A stretch of DNA of 52,683 bases from Candidatus Cacconaster merdequi (GTDB lineage: Bacteria; Bacteroidota; Bacteroidia; Bacteroidales; UBA932), in assembly GCA_018064345.1 (NCBI GenBank), contig JAGHVK010000046.1, positions 1 through 52,683 of the forward strand, in the 5' to 3' direction. Position 1 is the stretch's first letter, and every line of letters starts with the position of its first letter. Positions 44,528-52,446 of this stretch are shown one piece after another. The notes under the pieces were generated by a model. It worked only from the letters and a program-made list of their open reading frames with translations. It ran no database searches and was not told the DNA's origin. Made by a program: the position numbers and the translations under genes.

Positions 44528-45562
44528 ATGGATATGAGTGTAACTATATTGGGTATCGAGAGTTCCTGCGACGACACTTCCGCTGCGGTGATCAGGGATG
44601 AGTTCCTGCTGTCCAACGTGATGGCCTCACAGGAGGTTCACAGGCAGTATGGCGGTGTAATCCCGGAACTTGCATCAAGGGCACACCAGCAGAATATTCT
44701 GCCTGTGGTATCGGAAGCGCTGCGTCAGGCTTCTGTTACAATGGACGATGTTGATGCGATAGCATTTACGAGAGGCCCGGGCCTGCTCGGCTCCCTGCTG
44801 GTTGGAACATCCTTTGCCAAAGGGCTTTCGCTTGCCTGTGACAAACCGATAATTGAGGTGAATCACCTTCAGGGACATATCCTTTCCCATTTCGTGAAGG
44901 TGGAAGGACGTGACAACCGCTGCCCGCAATTTCCTTTCCTGTGCCTTCTGGTTTCCGGAGGCCATACGCAGATTGTCAGGGTCGATGACCCGCTCCATTT
45001 CGAGATTCTCGGCCATACGATTGACGACGCAGTGGGGGAGGCTTTTGACAAATGTGCAAAGCATATGGGCCTTGGCTATCCCGGAGGCCCGATAGTGGAC
45101 CGTCTTGCAAAGGAAGGGGATTCTTCCCGTTTCCGTTTCGCAAAACCTAACGTTGAGGGTCTCAACTACAGTTTCAGCGGAATAAAGACATCACTTCTCT
45201 ATTTCCTTCGTGACCGCCTTGCCGAAAATCCGAATTTCATTGAAGAGAACAAGGCAGACATCTGTGCCTCTTTCCAAAAAGATTTGATTGACATCCTGTT
45301 GAAGAAATTGGTCATTGCAGCAAAGCAGACAGGTATCCGTCAGGTGGCCATATCCGGAGGGGTATCGGCAAACAGCGGATTACGTAACCGTATTGTGGAA
45401 GAGGGCAGAAAGCGTGGATGGACAACCTTCCTGCCGGAACTGCGTTTTACCACGGACAATGCCGCAATGATAGCGATAACAGGTTATTACAAATTCAAGG
45501 AAGGCATTTTCGCACCTCTTGACATCGCCCCGGTATCACGTGCTGCCGAATACGGCGATTGA
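44528..45562 (+). CDS. tsaD: tRNA threonylcarbamoyladenosine transferase TsaD
   Basis: A 344-residue ASKHA-fold enzyme that transfers the threonylcarbamoyl group to A37 of ANN-decoding tRNAs. ILGIESSCDDTSAAV is the N-terminal signature and NHLQGHILSH the metal-binding HxxxH. LVSGGHTQIV and AISGGVSANSGLRNR are nucleotide-binding loops. A second ATG two codons downstream (44534) is an alternative start. The product is the substrate of MtaB, also encoded in this window. Confidence 0.97.
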   Translation: MDMSVTILGIESSCDDTSAAVIRDEFLLSNVMASQEVHRQYGGVIPELASRAHQQNILPVVSEALRQASVTMDDVDAIAFTRGPGLLGSLLVGTSFAKGLSLACDKPIIEVNHLQGHILSHFVKVEGRDNRCPQFPFLCLLVSGGHTQIVRVDDPLHFEILGHTIDDAVGEAFDKCAKHMGLGYPGGPIVDRLAKEGDSSRFRFAKPNVEGLNYSFSGIKTSLLYFLRDRLAENPNFIEENKADICASFQKDLIDILLKKLVIAAKQTGIRQVAISGGVSANSGLRNRIVEEGRKRGWTTFLPELRFTTDNAAMIAITGYYKFKEGIFAPLDIAPVSRAAEYGD

Positions 45563-45582
45563 AGTCCGATACGTCCCCTGAT

Positions 45583-47124
45583 ATGAAAGAGTTCGATATA
45601 TCTTTCCCGATAAGGCAGACTCCATCACGCGAGGATCTTGTGGCAGCTGCGGCAAGAGCTCTCGGTGTCAGCCGTAACAAGGTAGCTGACATTCAGATAA
45701 TCCGTCGCTCTCTCGATGCACGCGGGGAGATTGTAAATCGGTATCGTGTGGCAGCATCTGCAGTTGGAGAAGATTCTTTGGAAAGATACACCCTGCCTGA
45801 ATACAAGGACGTCAGTTCTGCCCGCGAGGTGGTTGTCATCGGTGGCGGCCCCGCCGGTATGTTCGCTGCCTTACATCTGCTTATGGAAGGGCGCAAGCCT
45901 GTGATAATAGAGAGGGGAAAGGATGTCCATTCGAGGAAGGTGGATGTCGCTGCCATCAATCAGAAAGGCATTGTCAATGAAGAGTCTAATTACTGCTTCG
46001 GCGAAGGCGGTGCCGGCACATTTTCCGACGGGAAACTCTTCACTCGTTCCAACAAGCGCGGTGACATCCGTGAGGTGCTTCACCAGCTGGTGGCTTTCGG
46101 CGCTGACGAAAGCATCCTCGTCGATGCACATCCCCATATTGGAAGTGACTGTCTGCCGCGCATTGTGGAGAATATCCGCAAATGCATAATAGAACACGGT
46201 GGAGAGTATCATTTCTCTGAAAAGATGACGGACCTTGTCCAGGTCTGCGATGGAAAGAGTACCCGATGGAAGGTCGTTTGCGAAGGCGGAAACACATATA
46301 CTTCTGACAGCGTGATTCTTGCGACAGGCCACTCTTCGCGGGAAGTCTATGGACTCTTTGCCCGGAAGGGTTGGGCTCTTGAAGCGAAAGGATTTGCGTT
46401 GGGAGTAAGGGCCGAACACCCGCAGTGGCTTATAAACAGGATTCAGTATCACGGAAAATACCAGCCGTGGATGCCTGCTGCCGAATATTCTCTTGTGGAA
46501 CAGGTTGAAGGAAGAGGCGTTTTCTCTTTCTGTATGTGCCCGGGAGGAATACTTGTTCCTTCATCCACCGGAACGGGTGAAGTGGTCCTTAACGGAATGT
46601 CCAATTCGCAACGCAACTCGCAATGGGCCAATGCCGGTATCGTCTGCTCCGTGGAGCCCGGTGATGTTCCTGAATTTGAAAAGTACGGTATTTTCGCTCT
46701 GCTTGAATTTCAGAGCAGCGTGGAGCGCAGGATGTTCTCATTCTCGGATTCCCTCAAGGCTCCGGCTCAGAGAATGCAGGATTTCTGCAGGAAAGTCTGC
46801 TCATCGTCCCTTCCCAAAAGTTCATACCAGCCGGGAACAGTGAGCGCCCCTCTCAATGAACTGCTTCCCGATTTCGTATATCGCAGGATGCGTGCGGCAT
46901 TCCCGGCCTTCGACCGTAAGATGAAAGGCTTCTACACCAATGATGCACTGCTCCTTGCCACTGAATCAAGAACATCGTCCCCTGTACGCATTGTGCGTGA
47001 CAGTGAGACGATGTGTGCTCTTGGTTTGCCGGGACTGTATCCTTGCGGCGAAGGCGCCGGATATTCGGGGGGAATAGTCTCAAGCGCTGTGGATGGGATA
47101 TCAGTGGCAGCCGCCGCAGTCTGA
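45583..47124 (+). CDS. FAD-dependent oxidoreductase of unknown substrate
   Basis: A 513-residue flavoprotein. The dinucleotide-binding motif VVVIGGGPAGMFAALHLL starts near residue 84, after an N-terminal domain (SREDLVAAAARALGVSRNKV). GEGGAGTFSDGKLFTRS and CPGGILVPSSTGTGEVV are characteristic of a widespread uncharacterised FAD family, and YPCGEGAGYSGGIVSSAVDG is the C-terminal FAD contact. The ATG at 45583 was chosen over a TTG at 45559 that overlaps tsaD. The substrate is unknown. The C-terminus overlaps the convergent FKBP gene by 24 nt. Confidence 0.85.
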   Translation: MKEFDISFPIRQTPSREDLVAAAARALGVSRNKVADIQIIRRSLDARGEIVNRYRVAASAVGEDSLERYTLPEYKDVSSAREVVVIGGGPAGMFAALHLLMEGRKPVIIERGKDVHSRKVDVAAINQKGIVNEESNYCFGEGGAGTFSDGKLFTRSNKRGDIREVLHQLVAFGADESILVDAHPHIGSDCLPRIVENIRKCIIEHGGEYHFSEKMTDLVQVCDGKSTRWKVVCEGGNTYTSDSVILATGHSSREVYGLFARKGWALEAKGFALGVRAEHPQWLINRIQYHGKYQPWMPAAEYSLVEQVEGRGVFSFCMCPGGILVPSSTGTGEVVLNGMSNSQRNSQWANAGIVCSVEPGDVPEFEKYGIFALLEFQSSVERRMFSFSDSLKAPAQRMQDFCRKVCSSSLPKSSYQPGTVSAPLNELLPDFVYRRMRAAFPAFDRKMKGFYTNDALLLATESRTSSPVRIVRDSETMCALGLPGLYPCGEGAGYSGGIVSSAVDGISVAAAAV

Positions 47125-47631
47125 ACAGTTTCCGCCGCAGTTGTGTGCAGCACGCTCTCCGTGCAGACCATCGGTCAGCTCCTTGTCGGTAGCGTCACGT
47201 ACGGCAACTATTTCGCCTTTGAAATTCAGTGTCTTGCCTGCTAGTTCGTGGTTGAAGTCCATCTTTACGCTGTCTGCACTGACCTCGACAACTTTGCCGG
47301 GAATCACTCCACCGGCCTGGTTCATCATAGGAATCGTATTTCCGACTACGAGAAGGTCTTCCTGGATTTTTCCGTCAATCTCGAAGATGTTCTTTGGAAG
47401 GTCTATCACGGCCTTTGCATCATAGACTCCATATCCGTCTTCAGGGCTGAGAGTGAATTCGAATCCGTCGCCAGGCTCCTTGCCGAGGATGTTGTCTTCG
47501 AATTTTGGAAGAAGATATCCGAGCCCGAAGATGAATTCGAGTGGGTTTTCCTTCGTGGTCTGGTCTTTGATTTCTCCGTCAACTGTAAGACAGTAGGTCA
47601 GGGACACTACTTTTTCTGATGCGATTTTCAT
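47101..47631 (-). CDS. FKBP-type peptidyl-prolyl isomerase (SlyD-like)
   Basis: A 176-residue cytoplasmic prolyl isomerase/chaperone of the SlyD type. LEFIFGLGYLLPKFEDNILG and GFEFTLSPEDGYGVYD are FKBP signature stretches, and an insert-in-flap region follows (VIDLPKNIFEIDG). The C-terminal tail CGGNCSDCGGCH is a Cys/His metal-binding end like the nickel tail of SlyD. It has its own -7 element upstream. Its last 24 nt overlap the end of the FAD oxidoreductase gene on the other strand. Confidence 0.93.
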   Translation of the reverse strand: MKIASEKVVSLTYCLTVDGEIKDQTTKENPLEFIFGLGYLLPKFEDNILGKEPGDGFEFTLSPEDGYGVYDAKAVIDLPKNIFEIDGKIQEDLLVVGNTIPMMNQAGGVIPGKVVEVSADSVKMDFNHELAGKTLNFKGEIVAVRDATDKELTDGLHGERAAHNCGGNCSDCGGCH

Positions 47632-47676
47632 GTTCGGTTATTGTTATATCGTTTGTTGTTATTTTTTTGCGGACTG

Positions 47677-47684
47677 CAAATATA
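47677..47684 (-). promoter_or_regulatory. Candidate -7 element for the FKBP gene
   Basis: The minus strand reads TATATTTG (TAnnTTTG), 45 bp upstream of the ATG at 47631, in the 57-bp gap after the TIGR02757 gene. Confidence 0.5.
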
Positions 47685-47688
47685 GCCA

Positions 47689-48411
47689 TTATTTCTTTCC
47701 CGTCACACCAAGCCCGAAAAGAGCGAAATCTCCGAGACAGGGGTCGTCCGGGAAGATGTGCCTGAAGTAGTCGGTGATTTGGGATGCAGTGCGGAAGTCA
47801 GTTGCATTGCGTTCGGTTATTCCCATTTCACGCGCCTGTGTATGTACGTGAGTGTCAAGAGGTATGATGAGCTCGGCCGGATCAGTGCCGCGCCACAGCC
47901 CTATGTCCACGATGCCGTCGCGCCGGACCATCCAACGCCTGAAAAGATGAATCTTCTTGTTCGCTGCCTTGAGGTCGCTCTTCTGACCGAAGATCAGAGT
48001 GCGGATATCATCGGCTGCGGTACGTTCAAGAGTTTCGTGAGCATTGTAGAAATCCCTCATCCGGGAGCATATTGCTGAGAACTCGCTCCACTTGACAGTG
48101 CGATGCAGTGAAGCATCTTCGTCGCGGTATTTCCCCCTCATCACATAGTCGTAAGGTTTCCAGTCCATCTGCTCGAACATCCTGTTGCAGTCCCTGACAA
48201 TCATTGAGCGTCTGCCCCAGGCAAGATGGGCTGACAGCAGCCCCGCCACCTCCACATCCTTGGCGGAAGCCTCTCCACGTGCCGACAGTTCCGCAAACCG
48301 TCTTGGGAAAGTCACAGGATCCTCCGTGAAATAGGCAAGGTCGTTGAACTTTCCGGCCAACTGTATCAGAACCATTTCCAAACTGGTTCTCGTCTTCTGA
48401 TCGGTAACCAT
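47689..48411 (-). CDS. TIGR02757 (DUF2400) family protein
   Basis: A 240-residue protein of the conserved but uncharacterised TIGR02757 family. Typical stretches are EVAGLLSAHLAWGRRSMIV, FRRWMVRRDGIVDIGLW and LDTHVHTQAREMG, the last rich in possible metal ligands. It may be all-helical. An alternative start at 48375 (MVLIQLAGKF) would place the ATG inside an inverted-repeat copy. It follows the DUF1343 gene by 17 nt on the minus strand, so cotranscription is likely. I assign no function. Confidence 0.82.
   Translation of the reverse strand: MVTDQKTRTSLEMVLIQLAGKFNDLAYFTEDPVTFPRRFAELSARGEASAKDVEVAGLLSAHLAWGRRSMIVRDCNRMFEQMDWKPYDYVMRGKYRDEDASLHRTVKWSEFSAICSRMRDFYNAHETLERTAADDIRTLIFGQKSDLKAANKKIHLFRRWMVRRDGIVDIGLWRGTDPAELIIPLDTHVHTQAREMGITERNATDFRTASQITDYFRHIFPDDPCLGDFALFGLGVTGKK
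48368..48390. repeat. Dispersed inverted repeat, full copy at the TIGR02757 gene start
   Basis: Perfect arms AGAACC and GGTTCT around ATTTCCAAACT, two spacer changes from copy 1. It lies across the alternative start codon (48375) of the TIGR02757 gene. Confidence 0.65.
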
Positions 48412-48428
48412 TCCAGATTATGTATGAG

Positions 48429-49529
48429 TTACTTGACGCGCAGAGGCTCGTCTCCGTACAGGGCGAATTTCTTGGATTTGCGGAGCCATTTCTGCTCTTC
48501 GCCCTTTATATACTCTTTTGTGGATTCCCAGTCCAGAGAGCCTTCCACATAACTGAGCAAGGTGGCATCTTCCAGATATCTGTTCAACTCTTCACACTTG
48601 AACTCAGGACAATTATCGTGGACGAAGCGCAACAGCTGCAGCGCGTGATTGAGCGCGTGGTACGGAACACCGGGAATGAACATCAACTGGAATCCGAAGC
48701 ATACTTCATCCTGATATATGCCGTATGCAGGTACGAAACGTGTCCAACGTATATTTATTGACGGGTTGGAGATTGGATTCGAAGGGTCGTTCCATCCGTT
48801 GAATCCGTTCCTGCCGTTGAAATCGAACAGACTTTCCATAAAAGGTGCTCCGAACTGTTCGAAGGGCCTGTTGGTGCCGTGTCCATAACTGACGTTTGTG
48901 CCTTTCCAGAGGCATTGCCCGCTGTAGAAATTTGATGTGAAAAGCCCTGCGAAATCGCTGAAAGGAGGTATGGTCCAGGCCATCAGTTCCTTATTGACCT
49001 GCTCTGCCGCAGCCGATATTATGTGGAGAGGGAACTTGGCGTTCAGTTCGGTGTAGAACATATTCGCCACCTCTCCGAGGGTAAGCCCGTGACGGTGTGG
49101 CAGCCCGATAATCCCCAACGTGCCCTCGATCTGCCTTCCTGAAGGATTGAGCCTGTCGAGTATGAAGACGGAAATAGGGGAGTCTGTGACTTTCAGGTAT
49201 TTGAATAGGTTGAAAATCAGTGATGTATAGTTGCTGTATCTTGAACCTACGTCCTGAAGTTCAATTACGAGAGCGTCTATTCCTTCGAGTTCGGACGGCT
49301 CTATTGATTTTCCCACTTCCACGGTGCCGACTCCTTCGACAAGCTTTCCGTAAAGGGAGTGCTCAGGAGTGAATATCTTTACCAGATTTCCGCGACGGGC
49401 AAGTGATTCAAAGAGATACTCTCCTGTATCGGGATGCCAGGCGGCCTGATTGCACAGCACTGCCAACCTGCCTTTTCGAAGTACGGTGTCTTCCTGCAAG
49501 GAAAGAGGTGTTGTCCGGAATGAAAACAT
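48429..49529 (-). CDS. DUF1343 protein without signal peptide (second NamZ paralogue)
   Basis: A 366-residue DUF1343 protein. It keeps the family motifs TPEHSLYG (54-61), ELQDVGSRYSNY (90-101) and DRLNPSG (125-131), and HGLTLGE later on. Unlike the NamZ at 5972 it begins MFSFRTTPLSLQED with no signal peptide or lipobox, and lacks the extra stretch seen in that paralogue. HG in PEHG is changed to HS. It lies between glmM (11-nt gap) and the TIGR02757 gene. A cytoplasmic muramidase or a repurposed enzyme in amino-sugar handling is possible; neither is shown. Confidence 0.85.
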   Translation of the reverse strand: MFSFRTTPLSLQEDTVLRKGRLAVLCNQAAWHPDTGEYLFESLARRGNLVKIFTPEHSLYGKLVEGVGTVEVGKSIEPSELEGIDALVIELQDVGSRYSNYTSLIFNLFKYLKVTDSPISVFILDRLNPSGRQIEGTLGIIGLPHRHGLTLGEVANMFYTELNAKFPLHIISAAAEQVNKELMAWTIPPFSDFAGLFTSNFYSGQCLWKGTNVSYGHGTNRPFEQFGAPFMESLFDFNGRNGFNGWNDPSNPISNPSINIRWTRFVPAYGIYQDEVCFGFQLMFIPGVPYHALNHALQLLRFVHDNCPEFKCEELNRYLEDATLLSYVEGSLDWESTKEYIKGEEQKWLRKSKKFALYGDEPLRVK

Positions 49530-49540
49530 ATCCGGACCTG

Positions 49541-50923
49541 CTATTTCCCTACGATTGCGATTACATCCTTGGCAAGAGCTTCGGCAGCAGCCTCAGTAGG
49601 GGCTTCAGCGTATATGCGGATGATAGGCTCGGTGTTCGACTTGCGGAGCACGAACCATTTGCGCTCGGCTTCGAAATCAATGCGGAGGCCGTCCATCTTG
49701 TTGATGGATTCCTTGGCATAGTGTTTCTCGACCTTTGCAAGAGCGTTCTCTATTTCAGCAGGATCGCTCATCTCTATCTTGTTCTTTGAAACGTAATAGT
49801 CAGGGTATGTCCCACGAAGCTGTGTGGCTGTCATTCCCTTGTGAGCCATGTTGCTGAGGAAGAGAGCTACGCCTATCATAGCGTCGCGTCCGTAGTGCAG
49901 GTCAGGTACTATGACACCTCCATTACCTTCTCCTCCGATGACAGCTCCTGTCTCGCGCATCATTGTTGTTGCATTCACTTCACCCACCTTGCAGGCGTGG
50001 TAAGTGCAGCCGTGGGATTCGGTGACGTCGCGCAGTGCGCGTGAAGAGGATATGTTGGATACGGTGCAGCCTTTTCTCTGTGAAAGGATGTAGTCAGCGA
50101 CGGCCACGAGAGTGTACTCCTCCACGAAAGGCTTGCCGTTCTCGCAGATGAAGGCAAGACGGTCCACGTCAGGGTCCACCGATATTCCGAGGTCAGCCTT
50201 GCTGTTTACCACTTCGTCGCACAAGCCTGTGAGGTTGGAAGGAAGTGGCTCCGGATTGTGTGCGAAGTGCCCGTCAGGCTCTGAATTAATGCAGATGCAC
50301 TTGACGCCCAGCTTTTCGAGCAGTTTCGGCATTATGATGTTTCCTACCGAATTGATGGCATCGAGAACCACCGTGAAGCCCGCCTTGCGTATGGCTTGGG
50401 CGTCCACGAGCGGATAATTCAGTACTGCATCGATATGCTTGTCCGTGAAATCCTTGAATTCTATCGAGCCAAGAGCGTCCACGTCGGCGAAGTCAAACTC
50501 CTCCTTCTGTGCGATTGCCTGGAGTTCCTTCCCTTCGGCATCAGTGAGGAATTCGCCCTTTTCGTTAAGGAGTTTAAGAGCGTTCCACTGCTTCGGATTG
50601 TGGGAGGCGGTGAGAATGATTCCACCGTCCGCTTTCTCGAATACGACTGCCATCTCTGTGGTAGGTGTGGAGGCAAGCCCTGCATTGACTACGTCCACTC
50701 CGCAGGCCATAAGAGTGCCTGAAACAATGGAGTCCACCATCTGCCCTGAAATTCTGGCGTCACGCCCGACGACTACCTTGTATTTCTCCTTGCCGGGGAA
50801 CTTGTTCTTCAACTGTACGGCGTATGCAGTTACGAATTTGACGATATCGATTGGAGTGAGAGCGTTGTCCGGCTTTCCTCCGATTGTTCCTCTGATTCCT
50901 GAAATGGATTTTATCAATGTCAT
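49541..50923 (-). CDS. glmM: Phosphoglucosamine mutase (GlmM-type phosphohexomutase)
   Basis: A 460-residue alpha-D-phosphohexomutase that likely interconverts glucosamine-6- and -1-phosphate on the way to UDP-GlcNAc. ILTASHNPKQWNA holds the phosphoserine (Ser107). SVDPDVDRLAF is the metal loop, GEGNGGVI the sugar-binding loop and RKSNTEPIIRIY the phosphate-binding loop. The N-terminus MTLIKSISGIRGTIGG is the form found in Bacteroidales GlmM; a phosphomannomutase specificity cannot be excluded. The ATG at 50923 was chosen because the frame beyond it crosses the divergent promoter. It heads a minus-strand run with the second DUF1343 gene. Confidence 0.9.
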   Translation of the reverse strand: MTLIKSISGIRGTIGGKPDNALTPIDIVKFVTAYAVQLKNKFPGKEKYKVVVGRDARISGQMVDSIVSGTLMACGVDVVNAGLASTPTTEMAVVFEKADGGIILTASHNPKQWNALKLLNEKGEFLTDAEGKELQAIAQKEEFDFADVDALGSIEFKDFTDKHIDAVLNYPLVDAQAIRKAGFTVVLDAINSVGNIIMPKLLEKLGVKCICINSEPDGHFAHNPEPLPSNLTGLCDEVVNSKADLGISVDPDVDRLAFICENGKPFVEEYTLVAVADYILSQRKGCTVSNISSSRALRDVTESHGCTYHACKVGEVNATTMMRETGAVIGGEGNGGVIVPDLHYGRDAMIGVALFLSNMAHKGMTATQLRGTYPDYYVSKNKIEMSDPAEIENALAKVEKHYAKESINKMDGLRIDFEAERKWFVLRKSNTEPIIRIYAEAPTEAAAEALAKDVIAIVGK

Positions 50924-50954
50924 TGCAAAAAATAATTTATGAATGGATAACGAC

Positions 50955-50984
50955 AGGAACTTGTTCCTATCTTTGCAAAGATAG
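50955..50984. promoter_or_regulatory. Palindromic divergent promoter/operator between glmM and the DUF4923 gene
   Basis: CTATCTTTGCAAAGATAG (50967-50984) is a perfect 18-bp palindrome that gives TATCTTTG, a full -7 match, on each strand (50968-50975 plus, 50976-50983 minus). Abutting it is a second palindrome, AGGAAC TT GTTCCT (50955-50968). The leaders would be about 45 nt for glmM and 20 nt for the DUF4923 gene. No -33 TTTG is obvious on either side. Confidence 0.6.
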
Positions 50985-51002
50985 TAAAAAAGCCAACATT
51001 CT

Positions 51003-51641
51003 ATGAAAAAAATTGCTCTTTTGGCCGTTGCGGCCATTCTGGTCTCTTTCCAATGTGATGCGCAGAACAATCTGTCGAATCTTTTCAAGAAGGCGGCGTC
51101 TGCCGTGACGAAAAACACTGATTCTTCCTCATCATCGATTCTCAACACAATCACCAGCCTGATTGCGAACAACAAAGTGGACGAATTTCAGATTGCCGGT
51201 AACTGGAACTACTCAGGAGCTGCAATCAGCTTCAAGTCAGAGAATGCTCTTTCCAACATTGCAGGAACCGTGGCGGAAGGAACGATTGAAAAGAAGATTG
51301 ACACATATCTCAACAAGTTGGGTATCAAGCCTAACGCATTCAAGATGAACTTTGCTTCTGACGGCACGGTGCAGATGACTGTCGGCAGCAAGAGATGGAA
51401 CGGAACCTGGACCTATGAAAAGACAGGCGCCCAGGTGACCTTGAAATTCGCGAAACTTATCACAATCAGGGCATACGTGGCAATTTCGGGCGGTGAACTC
51501 AAGCTTCTCTTCGAGGCAAACGGACTTCTCAAGCTCGTGAAATCAATTGCATCGGTTTCAAGCAACACCACCATTTCAGCCCTTTCAAGCGTTCTCAATT
51601 CATATAACGAATTGTACGCGGGCTTCAGAATGACGAAATAA
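51003..51641 (+). CDS. DUF4923-like exported protein
   Basis: A 212-residue secreted protein; the signal peptide is MKKIALLAVAAILVSFQC then DAQ, so cleavage near residue 21 is likely. The mature part has a Ser-rich stretch (TDSSSSSILNTIT), then beta-rich segments (IAGNWNYSGAAISFKS, WNGTWTYEKTGAQVTLKF) resembling a lipocalin-like or DUF4923 fold. The function is unknown. It shares a palindromic promoter with glmM, hinting at coordinated expression with cell-wall precursor synthesis. Confidence 0.75.
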   Translation: MKKIALLAVAAILVSFQCDAQNNLSNLFKKAASAVTKNTDSSSSSILNTITSLIANNKVDEFQIAGNWNYSGAAISFKSENALSNIAGTVAEGTIEKKIDTYLNKLGIKPNAFKMNFASDGTVQMTVGSKRWNGTWTYEKTGAQVTLKFAKLITIRAYVAISGGELKLLFEANGLLKLVKSIASVSSNTTISALSSVLNSYNELYAGFRMTK

Positions 51642-51671
51642 CAAGGAATCTTTGCAAAATCCGTCATTTAG

Positions 51672-51703
51672 TTTGCCGTTTTTGTAAATTGTTGTTATAT
51701 TCG
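51672..51703 (+). promoter_or_regulatory. Candidate promoter for rpmE
   Basis: TTTG (51672-51675), 20 bp, then TATATTCG (51696-51703), one mismatch from TAnnTTTG. The predicted leader is about 25 nt. Confidence 0.5.
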
Positions 51704-51735
51704 CGGCTCGAAATAAACCAAAAACAATTTTTGAA

Positions 51736-51987
51736 ATGAAAAAAGGAATACATCCCGAAACCTACCGTCTTGTAGCTTTCAAGGATATGTCAAACGACCA
51801 CGTGTTCATCACCCGTTCTTGCGTCAATACAAAAGAGACAATCGATGTGAACGGAGTTGAATTTCCAGTAGTGAAAGTCGAAATCTCCAACACTTCTCAC
51901 CCGTTCTACACAGGTAAGATGAAGCTTGTCGATACCGCCGGCCGCGTTGATAAATTCTACAGCAGATACGGTAAGAAAGCCAAATAA
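51736..51987 (+). CDS. rpmE: 50S ribosomal protein L31, type B
   Basis: An 83-residue ribosomal protein of the large subunit. MKKGIHPETYRLVAFKDMS and SHPFYTGKMKLVDTAGRVDK are type B L31 signatures. It lacks the zinc-binding CxxC pattern of the zinc form (a single Cys at 29), so it is the zinc-independent variant. It is monocistronic, with its own promoter and a strong terminator. Confidence 0.97.
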   Translation: MKKGIHPETYRLVAFKDMSNDHVFITRSCVNTKETIDVNGVEFPVVKVEISNTSHPFYTGKMKLVDTAGRVDKFYSRYGKKAK

Positions 51988-52006
51988 CCAAAGGCCTTCG
52001 AAACAT

Positions 52007-52040
52007 AAAAAAGGGGTGACTTGGTCATCCCTTTTTTTTT
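52007..52040 (+). terminator. Intrinsic terminator after rpmE
   Basis: Stem GGGGTGAC (52013-52020) with GTCATCCC (52024-52031), one G-T pair and a 3-nt loop, extended by flanking A and T tracts; nine or more T follow from 52032. Confidence 0.93.
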
Positions 52041-52194
52041 GTTGAAACGGCTCCAGTCTGCCAGGCGGCCAACCTTCGTCAGTAAGATAGCCAATATGAG
52101 CCGAATTCAACTTATAAACGCAATTTTTGAGAAAGAATCTGTGAGATAAAGGTTTATATTAAGTATAAATCTTTACATCTGGGCGGTCTGCCCG

Positions 52195-52206
52195 CAAAAC
52201 AGGTTC
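52195..52206. repeat. Partial match to the dispersed inverted repeat
   Basis: CAAAACAGGTTC matches 12 bases of the repeat, 4 nt upstream of the IS30-like ATG. The left arm is missing. Confidence 0.35.
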
Positions 52207-52210
52207 AAAA

Positions 52211-52446
52211 ATGACGCATTTAAGAGAGTGGCAGCGGTATCAGATCGCTGCAAAACTGGAGGCTGGATGCACTAAGAAGGAGATAGCGGAATATCTTCAC
52301 GTCCATCCGTCAACCATCACGAGGAGATTCAAAGAAACGGATATAGTCGGTATAGGTGTTATCGTCCGAGGAAGAGACACGGATTCCTCTCACCCAATCA
52401 GGTGTTCAGCAAGTCAACCGGGCTGGATGCGAGGATGTTTGTGTAA
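52211..52446 (+). pseudogene. IS30-family transposase, N- and C-terminal fragments in different frames
   Basis: The first ~40 codons (52211 to about 52335) encode REWQRYQIAAKLEAG then TKKEIAEYLHVHPSTITRR, a helix-turn-helix typical of IS30 transposases. From 52348 a different frame reads RYRCYRPRKRHGFLSPNQVF and ends at a TAA (52444-52446). It resembles the C-terminal RPRKxLGxxTPxxVF block of IS30 enzymes. The DDE catalytic core (roughly 250 residues) is missing, so no active enzyme is made. An open frame running to 52525 is just the N-terminal frame continuing past the deletion. Confidence 0.72.

Noticed and set aside
51790-52110. Minus-strand frame reading MNSAHIGYLTDEGWPPG near its start
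   Set aside because: It runs through the rpmE terminator and antisense through rpmE, and the only protein-like part is about 25 residues.
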